Shown here: positions 11,771-24,452 of the stretch, piece by piece | Layout of the letters: each line of letters opens with the position of its first letter | Position numbering within the stretch: position 1 is the stretch's first letter | Origin: Meloidogyne chitwoodi | Lineage: Eukaryota > Nematoda > Chromadorea > Rhabditida > Meloidogynidae | Direction of reading: 5' to 3' | NCBI GenBank assembly: GCA_015183035.1 | Contig: JACZZP010000020.1 | Span: 434,001-498,000, forward strand | DNA: 64,000 nt | Translations under genes and position numbers: made by a program | Notes under the pieces: generated by a model | The model's input: only the letters and a program-made list of their open reading frames with translations | What the model was told of the DNA's origin: nothing | Database searches by the model: none

Positions 11771-13172
11771 AATGGAACGAAAATAATCAAGTATATTTTT
11801 AATTTGCTGATAAATATTAATTTTAAATTAATAAAGTTAAATTTTGTTAAAGTCAACCTGATCCTACAGGCACTCAAGAATTGCACTGAAACTGACTTTA
11901 AAAAAATTAATTTTTTTTTATTTTAATTTTTTTCTTCTAATTATATTCCATTATATATTTTAATGCAAACAAAAATATCCAATAAATTTGAAATTTTTTA
12001 GAATCTCCTTATTTAGAAATAATTTTTCCTTTTTTGTACATTTTTAACGCTAAAAAAGTTAAAACAAGGTCAAAGTTTAAAATTATAAATTTTCTTCTGA
12101 TCAAACATTGTATTTTATATTACAATATTTGTAGAATTTATATAATATATTTAAAATAAGGCAATCTAATTCATTCTCTCTTTTTAGCAATTTCTGGGAC
12201 GTGCTTCATAAATTTTTTAACGCCAAAACATAAAATTTTTTTAATTAAAAAATTCTCAACTTTGCTAATAGAAAGCTTCCTTTTTTATTTTTAACTTTAA
12301 AAAACAAGCACCAAAAAATATTTTTTTAACGCTTAGCGCACAACCATTTCACATGTTTATTTATTGACTCTTTTTTGTCACATTTTTCCAGTTTGGCGCA
12401 AACATATTGCAGGGGTATTTATTAGTAATTTTATTTAACAACAAATTTAATATCTGAAGCATTTTTAAATTAATCGAAAGCAAGTTTTAAATTAGCTGAT
12501 GACTCATAATGGGTAGCATTTTTAAAGCTTTTTTTGCAGATTTATTTATCACGATAATTGAAAGCGCTAATTTATTAGCAAAAGCGTTATTAATAAGGTA
12601 ATAGGATAGAAAACCTGTTTAAGCAAGTTTTAAGCATTGTGAAGCAAGTTTTATTTTTTTAAAGCAAGTTTTAATTTTATCTGAAGCAAGTTTTATTTTT
12701 TTAAAACAAGTTCAATTTTAACTGAAACAAGTTTTATTTTTTTAAAGCAAGTTTACTTTTTTGAAGCAAGTTTAAATTTATCTGAAGCAAGTTTTAATTT
12801 AACTGAAACATTTTATTTTCACTCTGCGCCAAACTGACCCTGTTCTCAACAACTAGTGTCATTTAAAATTACTCTAACTTCATCTCCCCCCATTCTTTTA
12901 CTATTAACTACATAAAAAATTTCTCTTACTTTTTGTTGCTCTTTTTCATCAATTTTTTCTTCTCAATTTTATAAACATAAAAATACTTTGCATAAATTTC
13001 TAATGTTTTTTTTGATTGATTTATAAATAATTATATAATTTTTTTTATTTAAAAAATTTTTTTTAACTTATTAATTTTATTTTTCAGCTTTTTTAATTGT
13101 AAAAATCTTTATTATTCTTTTTATTTTACGACACTTTTGAATACTTTGCCCAATAATTAAATTGACACAAAA
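11771..13172. other. intergenic between VPS28 and RAB5
   Basis: About 1.4 kb of AT-rich sequence with no recognised gene. It holds a minisatellite at about 12615-12815. A 12-base inverted pair cagtttggcgca (near 12391) and tgcgccaaactg (near 12825) flanks that array and may mark an old insertion. Confidence 0.4.
12615..12815. repeat. minisatellite GAAGCAAGTTTTAATTT
   Basis: About ten degenerate copies of gaagcaagttttaattt. The unit is the reverse complement of the VPS28 intronic minisatellite, so the two arrays face each other about 1.3 kb apart. Confidence 0.8.
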
Positions 13173-14115
13173 ATGGCAAATAGGGCAAGTAGTGGTAGCG
13201 GTGGTGGCACTCCTCGTCCAGGCAATAATGTTGGTGGTGGACCTACAAAAACATTTCAATTTAAGGTTTTTTGTCTTTTGATTAGTAGTGACTCATGTTA
13301 GGTTTCACTGTGACAGTTTAATTGATAAACCGTTAATTAGACGTTTTCTTTTAAAAATCAACTAGTTTTTTTCGATAGTTGGTTTTACTTGGTGAATCTG
13401 CTGTAGGCAAATCCTCTCTCGTTTTACGTTTTGTCAAAGGTCAATTTCACGAATATCAAGAATCAACAATTGGTGCTGCTTTTTTAACACAAACTATTTG
13501 TTTGGATGAAGCAACAGTTAAATTTGAAATTTGGGACACTGCTGGGCAAGAGCGATATCATTCTTTGGCTCCAATGTATTATCGTGGAGCTCAAGCAGCG
13601 ATTGTTGTTTATGATATTACAAATCAGGTTTTTTTATAATTTTTTTGGGTCAATTTTTTAATTTTTGGGTCAATTTTTGAAGACTTGTGCAAATTTTTCA
13701 AAATTTTTTTAGGAATCTTTCGCCAAGGCAAAAAATTGGGTTAGAGAACTTCAACGGCAAGCTTCTCCCAATATTGTAATTGCACTTTCTGGCAACAAAG
13801 CAGATTTGGCTGCAAAACGTGTTGTTGAATATGAAGAGGCGCAAGCTTATGCTGAAGATAATGGACTTTTATTCTTAGAAACTTCTGCAAAATCCTCAAT
13901 GAATGTTAACGAAATATTCCTGGCTATAGGTTTTTTTTAATTTTAAGTCAGAAAATCAAAATTATCAATTTTCAGCCAATAGATTGCCTAAAAATGAGAG
14001 CTCTGGAGGTGGTGGTCCGGCAGGTCGAGGACGTGAAGGTGTAAACATTGGCGAAGGAGAAGGTCAAACTCAAACTCGACGTTCTTGCTGTGGTGGTGGA
14101 AGTGGTGGAAATTGA
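13173..14115 (+). CDS. RAB5: RAB5 small GTPase
   Basis: Master GTPase of early endosome fusion. Four exons join: [20 protein letters not shown] through [26 protein letters not shown] through [26 protein letters not shown] through NEIFLAI; and [14 protein letters not shown] through the stop at 14113-14115. All G-boxes are present: P-loop GESAVGKS, switch I with TIGAAF, DTAGQE, NKAD and SAK. The YDITNQESF and [20 protein letters not shown] segments are Rab5-specific. Oddity: the double cysteine is followed by seven residues ([16 protein letters not shown]), whereas Rab prenylation motifs normally lie within the last few residues. An alternative last exon could supply a usual tail. VPS28 and RAB5 being neighbours fits endosomal function but is probably chance. 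Confidence 0.95.
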
Positions 14116-14499
14116 CTTTAATAAGAAGATTAAAATCCAAAGAAAAGGGAAAGATGTGTCTGTGTTTGAAAATGATTCTTATGTCAGTGTGATGATCATT
14201 TTATTCCTTAAAAAAGTGTATTTTTTTAATTTTTAAAAATTTGAAAAAAAGTACTGAAAATACTTTGAACAATTTTAAACAATTCTGAAAATTTATTTAA
14301 AATTTTTTTTAAAGTATTTCGATGGGAAAAGAATTTGGAATTTATAAAATAGACGTTTAAAATTTTTTAAATTCCGACAAAAATGTTAGAAAATTTTTTG
14401 TTTTCGTAATACAAAATTTAAAGCTTTTAAATTTTGTTAGTAAAATTATCTTTCCAATTTTTGAAATTGAATCTATTATCATCGCATCTTTTTATACTT

Positions 14500-14657
14500 A
14501 TAATTATTAGAGCCTGGAAGGGGCGAAGGAACTTTTTCTATTTTAATTTTGTTTTTCCAAATATTTTTGTTTGTACAGAGATTTAAACCGAAATTTCGGT
14601 CAATACACAATTTTCCAATTCTATTCCCCCGTTTTCAAATTCTAGGCTCTAATTATA
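14500..14657. mobile_element. small MITE-like inverted repeat element
   Basis: Left end ataattattagagcctgg and right end ctaggctctaattataa are inverted copies about 158 bases apart. A perfect palindrome, accgaaatttcggt, lies inside (near 14588). Lies in the RAB5-UPF2 intergenic region, which otherwise shows nothing. Confidence 0.5.
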
Positions 14658-14890
14658 AATTTTTGCAAGCACTCCTTTATTTTATTAAACTTGGGATGTC
14701 ATTAATTTTAAAACATTAAACTTTTTTATTGATAAATTGGTCATTGGAATGAAGAAAGAAAACCAAAATAGTTTTTAACTTTTTAATTATATTTTGGATT
14801 TTTAATTCAAATTTTGGTCTTTTAATTTAAATTTTTTTAAATTTAGGAATTGTCAAACCTAAGTCTTTTCAATAGTTGTTTTAAAAGATA

Positions 14891-17017
14891 ATGTTCTATA
14901 TTTATCAAGACAAAATCGCGGAAGAGCGAACATTTTCAGAATCGAGGGAGCGCAATATAAAGGTTTGTGATAAATTAATTAATTGAATTGTTCGAAATCA
15001 AGATTTGAGAAATATTTTTTTTTGCCGTGATTATGTGGCACTTAAATTTGTAAAAATTTAGCGACATATGTTATTTTTCGTTTATCAAAAATAAATTTTT
15101 TAATTTGATCAATTTATTTAGTTACTTAAAGAGGCAAAACCTTTTGATGAGCAATGTTTACTCGCTCTTGATGCTAACGTGAATAAAGTTAGGCCATTTC
15201 TTTTCCAACTGAAGTTTACACCCTCTAAAATTCTCGACTTATTGCCAAATTTGGAAAAATTAAATCTAAGCAAGTATTTCGTTGAAATTGCTGCACAAAT
15301 TTGTGATGCAACATCTATAATTTATGATCATGCTCCGTTGGTTATGTTTAGCGTGGAAATTACGGCACGTTACAAAGAATTTCCAGTGTATTTACTGGCG
15401 GAATTTAGAAAACGAATGCCTTCGAAAGTGGGTGATAAAGTGGAAAATCCGTCAAAATTAAGCAATGAGTTGAGGTTTATTTTTCATAAAATTAAAAAAT
15501 TGTAGTATTATAATTAAAATTTTCAGTTTTTTCACTGAACTTTATCTTAACGGAATATTTGAAAAGGTAAAAGAACATGAAGGAATTAGATTTCTTGGAG
15601 ATGTTTTAGGATTTTTAATTGATACAGATAAAACTGAGTATTTAAATACAAGTGTTTGGACACCATTTTGTCGAACTTATTTCTTTTCATTAACTGGAAT
15701 ATTGCCTTTTTCTGTTCAAAATTATATTGGTCAAATTGATGAGGAAGAACAACACGATAATTTGGTGTCAACGGTAATATATTAATTTAAGTAAAATTAG
15801 CAAATTATAAAAGTTAATCAATTTTATTTAATATAAAAAGAATTCTCAAGTTTCGGAATTATAATTTTTAGGAAATGAATTGTAGATAATTCTGCAAAAT
15901 ATTCTCGACAAAATTTTACTTTATTTTCTTTTTAGTTGCTCACTCAATATCAGCGTAATATTATTGCAGAAAAAATAGAGGGTTATTGGCGATCGATTGC
16001 TGAACATACGAATAAACAGTTTACAAGAATGAATAAATTACGAAAGTCTATACGACGTCAGGAACGTGCTCGAGGTTATTATTCATTTTTGTTGTTTTTT
16101 CTTTATACTAGGATAAAATGTCCTGTTTCTTTAATAGCAGATACTTTCAGGGAAAGCTTTTGTTGATGATTACAAGCGATTGGAAAAAACTAAACAAGAC
16201 TTTGAACGTCTTAATAGTTGTGTAATTGAACTTAGCGAATGTATAGGCCGTTCCACAATTGAATTACCACAAGAAGAGATAAGTGAAGATGAGCAGGATG
16301 ATCATCGTTTAAGTGTTGCATCAGTAGGAAGAATGTTTCAGGTTATTTTTGGTTTATTATAAATAAAGATTATATTAGAGCCAAGCTAATTCTATATTCT
16401 TAATTATCTAAAATAATATGTAAAAGAAATTTAAAAAGAAATTCGCTGAATGTTTTTCTTAACATAATTAGATTTTATTTTAGAATAATAGGATCGGATT
16501 TAAAACCTTAAATATTTTGCTTTTTTCCGAAATTTTCTTGTGCCAATTATTTTTCACATTTTTAAAAATTAATCTATTTTTCTTGAATATAAGAAATGTA
16601 TTTTGGCTAATTTAGAATCGAACTAGATGGTTGACCTTTGAAAATCTATTTACTTTTATGACTGCATCAGTTAACGTTCATGTGTTTTTTATAGCAATTT
16701 TTGCAATAGTCTTTACTATTTGGACTACATTACTGCCTAAAATAGAAAAGTTGGCTGACGATAATAGTGCTTTAGATAAAAAGCTTGATACATGGATAAC
16801 AACATTTAATATATCACAAAATGACATTAAAATAATTTTAAAATCTTATGAAGACAACAATCAAATAAGGTTTAAATCTTTGAATGACAGCAATCAAATA
16901 ATGTTTAAATCTTTGCAAATGCAAATCGGCGGACTTGAAAGAAATGTTGATTTTTTACAAAAATCAATGACTATGTTTTTAGACTTTTTAAAGATATCAA
17001 ATCATACAAAAAATTAG
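14891..17017 (+). CDS. partial UPF2 duplicate, apparently fused to a membrane/coiled-coil tail
   Basis: Five exons copy the start and first MIF4G domain of the adjacent UPF2 gene at moderate identity: MFYIYQDKIAEERTFSESRE; LLKEAKPFDEQCLLALDANV; DLLPNLEKLNLSKYFVEIAA; FFTELYLNGIFEKVKEHEGI; and RQERARG through HRLSVASVGRMFQ. All frames are open and intron positions match the parent. After MFQ the parent's next exons are missing. A phase-0 exon from about 16616 (preceded by aatttag) reads NRTRWLTFENLFTFMTASVN, a membrane helix HVFFIAIFAIVFTIWTTLL, then a coiled-coil-like stretch and TAG at 17015-17017. If spliced so, this is a chimeric protein with an RNA-decay domain and a membrane anchor. The alternative is that the tail is a separate small gene starting at the ATG near 16658. 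Confidence 0.6.
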
Positions 17018-17325
17018 TTTATTATTTTTTGGATGTGTAACTTAATTTTGATTTATGTTGTTTTTTTTCAATTTTTTGTTTATTATTTGTTACACGTCTA
17101 TTTGACAATACCGGTATTGATATTCACTTTGTTTTTTATTTATTGCACAAATTTTCTCAGGTGATATTTTTTAAATTATCTCAAGACTTACGAATAAATC
17201 TCAATTTTTACTTTATATTGTTTTCAATTGTATTTAACTTTACATTTTTTACTTTATCGTTTATTAAAAAATTTTTAATTCAAGAATTATCTCAAATTAC
17301 ATTAGCTTTCTACACTAAAAAATAA

Positions 17326-20300
17326 ATGTCTTCAATTTATGACCAATGGATTGCAGAAATGAGTAAACTTGCTGAAGCGAGGGAACACAATATTAAGGTT
17401 TGTTTTAAATAAATTAAACCGTTGGAATGTAAATTTAACACAAAATATTTCTGTTTGACTTTCAAAGAATGATAATTTTTCGGTTTTATCAGAAATTAAT
17501 TTTCGATTAATTAACCAAAGTTTAGTTCCTCAAAGAATCGGAGCCTTTTGGTGATCAACGTTTACGCTCTTTAGATGCTACATTGAAAAAAGTGACAACA
17601 TTTACTAAAAAATTAAAAAATATTGGAACTTCTACAATTTCTCAATTATTGCCAGATTTGGAAAAGTTAAATTTAAGCAAATATTTGGATGAAATTGCTG
17701 CAAATATTTGTGAAGCAAAAGTGAAAATTTCTGATTTGAATGCATTGGTTGAATTTAGCGTGAGAGTTGTTGCACTTTATAAAGAGTTTCCAGTGCACTT
17801 ATTGGCGGAATTTAAAAAACAAATGCCTTCAAAAAAGGGTGATAAAGTAGAAAATCCGTCAAAGCTGAGAGTTGATTTGAGGTTTAATTTTTTTATTTTT
17901 AAAAAATTAGAATTAAATTTTCTAGATTTTTCACCGAACTTTTGCTTAATGGAATATTCGGACGTGAGGGACTTCAATTTCTTGGCGCCGTTTTATCATT
18001 TTTGGTTAATACAGACAAACTTGATCATCTAAATACAAGTGTTTTGATGCCTTTTTGCCGTGCTCATTTTTTTCCAATAACTGGAGTCTTGCCTTTTTCA
18101 GTTCAAAAGGCTATAGAGCAAATGGAGGAGAAAGAGAAACAACACGCTAATTTGGTTTCATCGGTATTACTTTAATTAAATGAAAATATTCAAGGTATTT
18201 TATTATTTTAGTTATTCACTCCTGAGCAACGTAATATCCTTGCAAAAACATTAGAAGATTATTGGCAATCACTTGTTGAACATACAAATAGACGTTTTGT
18301 GGAGATGAATAAATTGAGAAAGTCTATAAGACGACAGGAACGTACTAGAGGTTATTTTTCATTTTTTGATGTTTTTTCTTTTTCTTTAAAAGCAGATAAT
18401 TTTAGGTGATGCTCCCGCTGATGATCGCCAGCGCTTTGAACAAGTTAAGCAACATTTTGAACGTCTGCGCAGTTGTGCTGACGAACTAAGCGAATGTTTA
18501 GGCCATTCTGCAATAGAATTTCCACCAGAAGAAACGAGTGAAGATGAGCGAGAAGCTGATGTTGCTGCTCACCGTTTAAGTGCTGAATTAAGCGAAGGAA
18601 GAGTTCTAATTTGGCCTGATCGTGATTCTCAGCTTTTTTATGAATGCTTGCTTGATGTCACCGCTTATGCACCTACCTTAACAGCACAGGCAGCAGATGC
18701 AGCTTTGGAACCACAACAGCAGAAAGAGGTTAATTTTCTCAAATTATATAGTCAATAAAATTTATAATTTTTAGCAACTTGTTACCGAATCTATCGAAAA
18801 TGTAGATCTTAGTTGCTTCGAGGAACAACAGCAAAATGATGCTGCTGAATTTGAAACAACTGCGACAACTCTAATGGATATACCTGAGGAAGATAAATCT
18901 TTGGCATTTGCGGAACTAGTGGAAGAAAAAGATTGTAAATGAATTATAATATTTATCAACAAAATTCAAAAACTTAAAAATTAAAAAAAATTTCAGCAAT
19001 TTATCAACAACCTGATTCCTCAAGCATTGTTACAGGAGAAAAAACTAGTGTTACCTCAAACTTTTCTGAACTTCTTTCTCGTCTTCCACAATCTATCAAT
19101 AAAGATTTAATTGATTCAATTACGCTTGATTTTCTTAAAAATTATTCGAGAGTTAAAAGTAATCGAAAACGTCTTGTACATCATTTGCAACATCCGCCGG
19201 ATGGTCGTCTAGATCTTTTACCGTTTTATGCGAGATTTATGGCGACGATTAAGACAGCTTATCCGGAAATTACAACCCAGGTTTATTTTTTTAAAAGCTA
19301 TATTTGGGATCAGAATTATACAGAAAAAGTCAGAAATAGACCAGAAATTTAATCAGATTTTTTCAAATAAAAAATTTAAAGGTTTTGCATGATTTGTTGG
19401 CCCGTTTTCGTTCAATTACTACTCCAAAGAGTGTACAGTTTCCAAAAAAAGCTGAAATGCAACAAACGCTTGCTAAAATTGAAGCAAAACTTCATCTTTG
19501 CGCTTACCTTTCTGAACTGGTATATTAAAGATTTTTTAATTAATTCAGAAAAATTGACCAAAATTTTATTAAAATAATTTTTTTCAAATTTTTCCAGTGC
19601 AAATTTGGCATTTTACCCAAAGCTGAAGCCTTAACTTGTTTACGTTCTTTATTAGTTCATATGAAATTTTACAAAGTTGATATGCTCTGTATTATGATTG
19701 AACAAATGGGACCTTTTCTTTATCGTTCACCTGATGCTCATTCAAAAATGGCTGTTATAATGCAGGTTTTAATGGATAAATCAGCAAATGTTAAGGATCC
19801 AAGGCATAAGGTTTTTTTTTGTTTTTCTATTAGTATAAATTAAAATAAATTTTTCATTAATAAATTTTTTACAAGATTCTCTTGGAAAATGCTTATTTTG
19901 CTGTTATTCCTCCCGATGATCAAGCAATGTCCTCAACAACAGCAAATAGACTTCCACCAGTTCATGAGTTTATTCTTCATAAATTTTCAACAGATATTAG
20001 AATTGGTATTTTTCGTCGTATTGACTGGGATGATGAAGAGATTAGAGGTTTATTTTTATTTTTTTAAATAAATGTTTATCAGATTTCACATTAAAATTGC
20101 TTTCTTGTCCTTGGCGTGTTCACTTTTCCGATATGGCTTCAGTGGCAAGTCTCGTTTCTGCTCTTTCTGATCATCATGAGTATAATTAAATTTATTAAAA
20201 TACATTTAATTTATTATTTTTTTAAAAAAAGTTGGATTGGTGTTCATGTTTTGGACGCTGTAATTGAATTTTTACGTCTTTCATTAGAATTGAATGCTCC

Positions 20301-22274
20301 AGCATTACAACAACGCGCATTTATTACAGTGACATTTTTTGGGCAATTATTTAATTATAATGTGACAAATACTGCTACTTTGTTTAAGGTTTTTTTTATA
20401 ATTTTTTAGTTGATTTTGTTGTTTTTTAAAGGTTTTGTATCAATTAATCTCTTTGGGTATTTATCCTATTAATACTCCTTTGTTATCCGATTCACCTCAA
20501 GACGATGAAAATGTCTCTGGACCAGAGCAACTAATTATTAGATTGCAACGTATTCGACTTGTCACTCAATTAGTTGATACTGTTTGCGAATTTTTTTGTG
20601 CTGCGCCAAAAAGTAAAAAAAGGATGGATCAATTTTTGTTATTTTTTCTTAAATTATGTAAGTAAATAATTTTTTTAATAATTTAAAATTAAATTTTTTA
20701 AAGATTATGAGACAAGAGATGGCTGGTCCCGTTTTATTGACGAAATTGGTGAATTCCCTGATGATGTTATTCAAGTCGTTGTTGAATTATTACGTACTTG
20801 GCGCAAGAATGAAAAATTTCCTTGCAATCTTAATGAAGCACAGGAAAAAGTTGCTGAGATTGAGGCGATTTATAAGACTAAAGTTAGTTGATTTTTTTTA
20901 AATAAATTTTTTAGAATTGTTACAAAATTAAAAAAAAATTTTAGGTTGATGAAATTTTAGTTGGAATGCGTAATGCTATTGAAGCAGCAACAAAAGACGC
21001 ATTAGCGGACACAGATGAAGGACGTCGTCGTCTTAATCGGATTAATGAAGAAAATGAAAATGATGAAACTGAGGAGGACGAAGAAGAGGATTCAGTTGAT
21101 GGTTCAAATGATCAATTAAGGTTTAATTTTATAAATTTAACTTGAGAAAAACTGGGGGAAAATAAATTTATTTTTTAAATTAATTGAGAGGATTTTTTAA
21201 ATTAAAAAAACTTTTTTTAAAGTGATTATGATGAGGAAGAGGACGTTGAAAATGAAGAAAGGTTCCATTCAAACAGAAAACAACATAATAAAAATAAGAA
21301 TAGTTTAACAAATGTAGATATAAATTCTTCTTTTGATCAATCAATGCAACAATCATTACCTAATGAAACAACAACAACAACAACTTGTTATTTTGATGGT
21401 GATGAATCAGAGCTTAAAATACATACTCAAAAGAAACAGTTACTTCCAGAAGATGAAGATTTTATGAGAGATTTTGATAAAATAATGAATGAATCGTTAC
21501 AAGTAAAATTTTTAATTTTTATATAATTTTTTAATTAAAAAAATAATTTTCCAGTCTGCTCCATTAATGCTTCAAGGTCCTATTAGTGATTTGGTTGTAC
21601 CTCCTCAAGCAAAACAAAAATTTGAACGAAAATTGACTTTTGGTAAAATATAAAAAATATTTTTAATTCTTTTAATTAAAAAAATTAATTTATAGCTATG
21701 GCAGAATCCTCCAACTCAATTGACAAAAGCTCCCCTCATGATCTCTTACCACCTGAAGATGTTGGAACAAGTTATGGCAACTCGCAGCAAAATGTACAAA
21801 AACAAAATGTACAAAAACAAAATGTTAAAAGTATATCATCATCATCTCCTCAAAGAATGGCTTTAATGCTTCGTTCTTCCAAAAGTGGTGGTGGTGGTGG
21901 TGGTGGTAGTGGAACAACAAGTGGAGGGATTGGAGCTAAAGGCAATGTTTTGTTAAAAGCTGTGAATATTAAGGATATTGGTGTTAATTTGGAAGAAAAA
22001 TGGCGAAAGGCACAGGAGGAGCAAGAAAAAAATAGAAAGGAGATGAAAAAGGTTAGTTTTATTAGAATTTTTTTTTAATAATTAATGGTAGTAGCTGCTA
22101 TATTAAATGACCTATAAATTTTTAAATTTTCATTTTTAGGTAACTTTGGCATTAAACGAACGTATGGCTATGGAGGCTGATGAAGAACATAGACAACAAC
22201 AAATTTCTGAATTTGAGAAACGTTTTATTTTCACTGGAGGATCATTATCTAATATTGGAGGAGGGGATGATTAA
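17326..22274 (+). CDS. UPF2: UPF2 / SMG-3, nonsense-mediated decay factor
   Basis: Scaffold bridging UPF1 and the UPF3/exon-junction complex in nonsense-mediated mRNA decay. About 18 exons join from MSSIYDQWIAEMSKLAEARE to the end FIFTGGSLSNIGGGDD, TAA 22272-22274. MIF4G-1: LEKLNLSKYLDEIAANICEA, YKEFPVHLLAEFKKQMPSKK, LNGIFGREGLQFLGAVLSFL. MIF4G-2: LPQSINKDLIDSITLDFLKN, LPFYARFMATIKTAYPEITT, CKFGILPKAEALTCLRSLLV. MIF4G-3: LENAYFAVIPPD, RRIDWDDEEIRD, RPWRVHF-like SCPWRVHFSDM, LYYETRDGWSRFIDEIGE. An acidic stretch NDETEEDEEEDSVDG and the UPF1-binding C-terminus (MRDFDKIMNESLQ, MALMLRSSK) follow. The domain order and motifs are complete. Intron phases were checked at several split codons. Confidence 0.95.
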
Positions 22275-22466
22275 AAAAAATTTTTTTGAAATTTTATTAT
22301 AAATTTTTTATGTGAAATTATTACAAATTTTTTTTAATTCAACAAACTAATATATATTTAGTCGGATTAAAAAAATTCAAAATACAATATATATTTAAAC
22401 AATTTTTAAATAAATTTGTGATAATAATTTTACTTTAAAATTTTTTTTATTAATTAATTAGTTTAT

Positions 22467-22693
22467 TTAGTGATGAATTAATGGTTCAGGACGTTTCATC
22501 TTTTCTAGTTGTTTATGTGCATGCCTATAAAAATTATAAAATATTTATTTAAAAATAATTATTTTTGTTTATACGGTCCAAAGAGTTGATCATTTGATAC
22601 GATAATTTCAGTCTTCTTTGTCCCTTTAATGTCCTTGGCAAATATTTGTGCCATTAAAATGAAAATGGCAAAGAAAAATATGTGAAGACGCAT
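22467..22693 (-). CDS. short secreted peptide precursor, unknown
   Basis: Two exons give a 58-residue product: signal peptide MRLHIFFFAIFILMAQIFA, then KDIKGTKKTEIIVSNDQLFG-P joined across a 60-base intron to HAHKQLEKMKRPEPLIHH and TAA at 22467-22469. The intron has GT..AG ends and splits the proline codon; without splicing the frame would stop after LFGPYKQK. There are no cysteines. It could be a secreted effector or neuropeptide-like precursor, with KR as a possible processing site, but I recognise no family. It is convergent with UPF2, 193 bases away. Confidence 0.55.
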
Positions 22694-23580
22694 TTTTTAC
22701 TTATAATTAAAAAAATTAAATTTTATAATAATTTAAGCTTAAAAAATAAATATTCTTGAGTAAAATTTTAATAAAAAATATTTAAAAATAATTAACTAAA
22801 AAAATTTGTTAAAATAAAAAAGTAAAAATGAAAAGGAAAATTTTTTTAGTAATTTTCCAATGTAAAAATACTGATTATAAATAATTTAATATTTTTATTT
22901 TCGCTTGGACTTTACACATTATTAAAATAAACTGGTATTTTCTAATAAAACAAATATTTTAATAATATTTTTTACTTTTTTAAAATATAATTTAATTGAT
23001 TCTCGTTATAAAAACAGTCAGATCAAAAAGTTAATTCAAAATTTTACGGAATTGTGGATCGGCGGTTGGAAAACACAAACTTTATAAATTTTTGGCCAAA
23101 CTCCGCAAATTATGGAATAAAGAAATTTAATAATGGCCAATTGAAATTTTAATTCTAAAAATTTTTTTAAAATTTGTAAAACCTTAAATACCTGTAGGTT
23201 TTTTCCAATTTTTTTCAATAGATTTGGACAATTATTTTTAATATTTATTTTATTTAAGAATGAACAAAAAATTAAAAAAAACGATTTAAATATATAAAAA
23301 ATGTGAATAATAATATTTTAAGAATTTTAACTGGTTCATATTAATAATTTTAACTTTCACTTTTTATATTCTTTTCTGTCGGAAACATGTTTTTGGCCAA
23401 TTGAAATTTTGAGTTTACAGTTAGCTTTTGAATTTCTTTCTTTTTTAAATCTAAAATAGAAAAATTTTGTAAATTTAAGAATTAACGGTAATTCCAAAGG
23501 TTCGTTCCCCACTTCTTTTAAGGAAAATGTTAACGGGTAACTTTTTCGAAAAAAGGGGAACGAACACTGGAATAACCGAA
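22694..23580. other. intergenic, AT-rich, with arm of an inverted repeat
   Basis: About 890 bases. It contains the left arm of the inverted repeat described at 23132-25661 and a second matching block at about 23391-23417. A 60-residue minus-strand open frame here (near 23036-23218) is made of the repeat and is not taken as a gene. Confidence 0.4.
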
Positions 23581-23583
23581 TTA
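23482..23583. repeat. imperfect palindrome/hairpin at the 3' end of the unknown gene
   Basis: ggtaattccaaaggttcgtt and cccc on the left pair with gggg, aacgaacactggaataacc on the right around gttaacgggtaac. The stem is about 28 bases, imperfect. It overlaps the predicted stop codon of the neighbouring gene. Confidence 0.6.
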
Positions 23584-24452
23584 ATATTTTTCCTTAATTA
23601 TATCATGACAAAATATTACAGAAGATTGTGTGGAAGAACAAGATGGAGAGGCAGAAGTTGAAGGTCCAGCTGATGAGTTTGCACTTGCTAATATTAGATT
23701 TTTAGTTAGTAAAAATTTAATAATTGTATATTTTTAATTTTATTTATTTAAAAATAAAAACTACTAGCAGAAGTTGAACCAATATAAACAAAAGCATTTA
23801 CAGGTTTACCAACTTCTTCTTCAGTTATAACAAATTTTAAGTGACATTGAAGTCCCTTATTTCCATTAAAAGAAATATCAAAGGACCCAGCCATTTTTGG
23901 AACAAAGGTAAAAGGACAATCATTATCTTTAAATTAAAAAAAATAAAATGTTAAAAAATAAGAACAATTTATATTCTCTTTAACATACCTGAAAAATCCT
24001 CATTTCCAAGCATGGCATTTGTATTACAAGGAGTAAGATCTTGATATGGTTGCTTTTCCATATTAAGAGATATAACAGTGGATTCATGTGAAGTCAGAAC
24101 TATAAAGATATTTTGAGTCGATTTAAAGTGCAGCCAATATTAAAATTAGGTAAAAAGATTACAATGCGAGTGGTTAGTTGAAGGTTCTTCCGATCGAGAA
24201 CGTGCTTGATTCAGAACTAATGGAGGTTCCAGCAGTTGATCAGGCAAAATGGTAGTCGACATGTGAAAGTCTAATAAAATAATTGAAAGAAAATTGTAAA
24301 GAAATTTTTTGTTTATAAAAAAATTATAAAAATATTTTATAAAAATTATACAAATTTTTTTATGTTAAAAATTAAAGCTTACCTATTTCATCATCTATTG
24401 GTATATTTGACAAATTGTACTCATTTCCAAAATACAGAATAACAGGAGCCAT
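23581..24452 (-). CDS. unknown protein, five exons
   Basis: Five exons join in frame: MAPVILYFGNEYNLSNIPID then DEI; DFHMSTTILPDQLLEPPLVL through SEEPSTNHSH; FLTSHESTVISLNMEKQPYQ through LGNEDFS; DNDCPFTFVPKMAGSFDISF through GKPVNAFVYIGSTSA; and a Ser-rich end (SANSSAGPSTSASPSCSSTQ) closing CHDIIKEKY with TAA at 23581-23583. No signal peptide. The run FTFVPKMAGSFDISFNGNKG, then LQCHLKFVITEEE, has the alternating pattern of a beta-sandwich and faintly recalls the start of a p53-family DNA-binding domain (SFDVSF...), but too little is present to name it. The last intron (about 23712-23760) is uncertain; without it the protein would end FYF-stop. Enclosed by inverted repeats. Confidence 0.5.

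Noticed and set aside
17143..17325. 60-codon open frame just upstream of UPF2
   Set aside because: Rich only in F, L, I, K and N, no conserved feature; most likely chance in AT-rich DNA.
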